Part shown: positions 39,832 to 39,912 of the stretch, piece after piece
Layout of the letters: each line of letters opens with the position of its first letter
Position numbering within the stretch: the stretch's first letter is position 1
Assembly: GCA_036001065.1 (NCBI GenBank)
Contig: DASYUQ010000131.1
Coordinates: 1-39,912, forward strand
Length of the DNA stretch: 39,912 nucleotides
From: Candidatus Methylomirabilota bacterium
Lineage (GTDB): Bacteria; Methylomirabilota; Methylomirabilia; Rokubacteriales; CSP1-6
Reading direction: 5' to 3'
Notes under the pieces: model-generated
What the model was told of the DNA's origin: nothing
Seen by the model: the letters and a program-made list of their open reading frames with translations, nothing else
Databases searched by the model: none
Program-made: the position numbers and the translations under genes

Positions 39832-39912
39832 GCCTCCTCGAGGTCCGCGAGCTGAAGAAGCACTTCCCGCTCGGCGGCGGGTTCTTCTCCGGACGCGAAG
39901 GTTGGGTCCGCG
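39828..39912 (+). CDS. Oligopeptide ABC transporter ATP-binding protein (OppF/DppF), N-terminal fragment
   Basis: The 28 visible residues ([20 protein letters not shown], then SGREGWVR) are the standard start of OppF/DppF ATPases (LLEVxxLKKxFP). The gene is cut by the window end before Walker A. It begins in ATGA overlap with the OppD-type stop. Confidence 0.85.
   Translation, partial: MSLLEVRELKKHFPLGGGFFSGREGWVR

Overview
The window is GC-rich bacterial chromosome, densely packed with uptake and catabolic operons. It has no rRNA, tRNA, CRISPR array, phage gene or transposase that I can see. Gene style suggests a soil or subsurface heterotroph: five different ABC importers, many GTG/TTG starts, 1- and 4-base gene overlaps, Tat-type signal peptides, acyl-CoA ligases and an LLM flavin enzyme. 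Candidatus Rokubacteria (Methylomirabilota) is my best guess. This is an inference from gene content, not from a marker gene.

Layout. (1) 1-2.3 kb: the N-terminal part of a secreted SBBP/DUF7948 beta-propeller protein on the minus strand, then two plus-strand membrane proteins. (2) 2.3-6.8 kb: a benzoate-CoA-ligase-type enzyme translationally coupled to a NitT/TauT-type ABC importer, with a small tail-anchored protein on the opposite strand. (3) 6.8-14.6 kb: one long unit with an internally deleted flavoprotein, biotin carboxylase, biotin carrier protein, a complete polar amino-acid ABC importer and glutamate dehydrogenase. (4) 14.7-20.6 kb: a D-aminoacylase-type amidohydrolase converging on a minus-strand carbohydrate-type ABC importer and a DUF6282-like amidohydrolase. 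(5) 20.7-24.2 kb: an AMP-dependent acyl-CoA ligase, an FGE/SUMF1-like secreted protein carrying a repeat-derived insert, and a glycine-zipper protein. (6) 24.3-30.9 kb: aldolase/SDR fusion, LLM oxidoreductase, flavin reductase-like protein, TPP-dependent lyase and a glycosyltransferase. (7) 30.9-35.5 kb: a Liv-type branched-chain amino-acid importer with a fused LivM-LivG polypeptide. (8) 35.5-39.9 kb: small coiled-coil protein, FmdB zinc ribbon, GNAT plus glycosyltransferase pair, and the start of an Opp/Dpp oligopeptide importer running off the end.

The most unusual signal is not a gene. Several short GC-rich repeat families lie exactly at gene junctions inside operons. One family (A) occurs at 11.34, 12.1-12.5, 22.7 and 36.3 kb. 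It often supplies the bases just before, and including, the next start codon, and in one case it is read in frame inside a coding sequence. A second family (B, 4.67 and 22.35 kb) ends in the first codons of two unrelated genes. A third is a pair of MITE-like elements sharing the terminal inverted repeat GTGCCG(G/T)TCCAA. The 12.1-12.5 kb insertion is bounded by an exact 18-bp duplication, and the 19.5 kb element provides the stop codon of one gene and abuts the Shine-Dalgarno of the next. Two further long inverted repeats (28.0 and 38.7 kb) occupy intergenic spacers. No dedicated transcription-factor gene is present in the 40 kb; FmdB is the only candidate regulator.
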